Under the pieces are notes generated by a model, which was not told the DNA's origin, did no database searches, and saw only the letters and a program-made list of their open reading frames with translations. From positions 1-6,300 of the forward strand of contig JAOUJU010000107.1 of NCBI GenBank assembly GCA_029883045.1: DNA of 6,300 nucleotides. Reading direction: 5' to 3'. Below, one piece after another: positions 5,728 through 6,300 of the stretch. The position numbers and the translations under genes are program-made. Source of the DNA: Rhodospirillaceae bacterium. GTDB taxonomy: Bacteria > Pseudomonadota > Alphaproteobacteria > Rhodospirillales > Magnetovibrionaceae. The number at the start of each line of letters is the position of its first letter. Within the stretch, counting starts at the first letter, position 1.

Positions 5728-6300
5728 TTGCTTAATTCAAGTTTTTTTATAGATAAATTTTTTAGGAACAATCCAATCCCTGAACGCGCCAGTGGTTTGC
5801 CAAAATGCATGTTGGTGGTGGCGTTACTATTGCCTAAAACATCATTGGCCGATATGCCATCGTTTGAATCTGGGGACTCATATATAAATGAGTTTATAAG
5901 CCATTTTTCTACACATGAAATCCAAGTATTAATTATTGCGACAATAATTATAGGTGCTTTAATTGCAACTATTATTGCTGCAGGGGCACGATCACTGGCG
6001 CTAAAAAAAGCAAACGATCAATTAATCATATCAACAATGGAAAAAGTATCAGCGCTTGAACAGCTGGGGCAAAGCAGGGCCAGCCTAGCCAATGCGCAAC
6101 GAATAGCGCGATTGGGAAGCTGGGATTTAGACCTTGGTAACGGTGAATCACTGTGGTCGGACGAGGTTTATCGCATTTTAGGCATAATCCCAATGAGCAT
6201 AAATCCATCTATTGAGGCAATAAAAAAATGCATCCATGAAGATGATAGAAAAAATTTTGAAGGATTTATTGAACGTTCAATAAAAACGGGGAAACCATTT
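5728..6300 (+). CDS. Membrane-anchored PAS-domain signalling protein, N-terminal part (3' truncated)
   Basis: The frame is open from a TGA at 5722-5724 to the right edge, and 191 residues are visible if TTG 5728 is the start. Residues about 27-41 form a hydrophobic signal-like segment ending SLA. A short exported stretch (42-64) follows, then a strong transmembrane helix (about 66-86, IQVLIIATIIIGALIATIIAA). Residues 91-125 are a probable coiled-coil linker. From about 126 a PAS_3-type fold begins: IARLGSWDLDLGNGESLWSDEVYRILGI, then HEDDR (170-174) and TGKPF. Such architecture is common in sensor histidine kinases and in GGDEF/EAL proteins; the output domain is beyond the window, so the class cannot be decided. 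The start is uncertain: TTG 5728 (AGGAGG 13 bases upstream), TTG 5797 or ATG 5809 (no ribosome site), each leaving the signal-like segment at least partly intact. Confidence 0.78.
   Translation, partial: MLNSSFFIDKFFRNNPIPERASGLPKCMLVVALLLPKTSLADMPSFESGDSYINEFISHFSTHEIQVLIIATIIIGALIATIIAAGARSLALKKANDQLIISTMEKVSALEQLGQSRASLANAQRIARLGSWDLDLGNGESLWSDEVYRILGIIPMSINPSIEAIKKCIHEDDRKNFEGFIERSIKTGKPF

Noticed and set aside
1..6300. CRISPR array, insertion sequence, tRNA or phage-like defence system
   Set aside because: I saw no regularly spaced repeats, transposase or terminal repeats, cloverleaf, or defence-type gene; apart from the two edge-truncated ends, the window is explained by intact chromosomal genes.

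Overview
The window looks like ordinary chromosomal DNA from an alphaproteobacterium of moderate GC content. The evidence is the 405-residue eukaryote-like NADP isocitrate dehydrogenase, the alphaproteobacterial form of ribosomal protein L28, the PCu(A)C copper chaperone and the YghX-type dienelactone hydrolase. I cannot fix the order or genus. There is no sign of a mobile element, CRISPR array, tRNA, rRNA or phage gene.

Layout, left to right. Bases 1-223 hold the end of a small CxxC protein resembling the DUF2946 family (+). A periplasmic copper chaperone with a Met/His-rich tail follows (321-884, +). A strong two-way terminator (904-939) separates it from convergent htpX, a membrane zinc protease (938-1861, -). 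A divergent gap of 160 bases leads to a Tat-exported YghX-like hydrolase (2022-2906, +). Its stop codon directly abuts that of a Tat-type exported FecR-domain protein read the other way from a GTG start (2907-3617, -). Then come rpmB for L28 (3749-4045, -), with its own terminator and a good sigma-70-type promoter, and icd (4200-5417, -). A 310-base divergent region full of AT-rich repeats and palindromes (5418-5727) separates icd from the start of a membrane-anchored PAS-domain sensor (+), which runs off the right edge.

The genes do not form one pathway. The left pair suggests periplasmic copper handling. HtpX, the hydrolase and the FecR-domain protein all act at or beyond the inner membrane. 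rpmB and icd are housekeeping genes. The PAS protein is a probable signal-transduction component whose output domain lies outside the window. Most genes appear to be separate transcription units.

I found no previously undescribed system. The points most worth a second look are the repeat/palindrome cluster between icd and the PAS gene, the unclear start of the PAS gene, the metal-binding tail of the copper chaperone, and the orphan FecR-domain protein with its conserved-looking cysteines.
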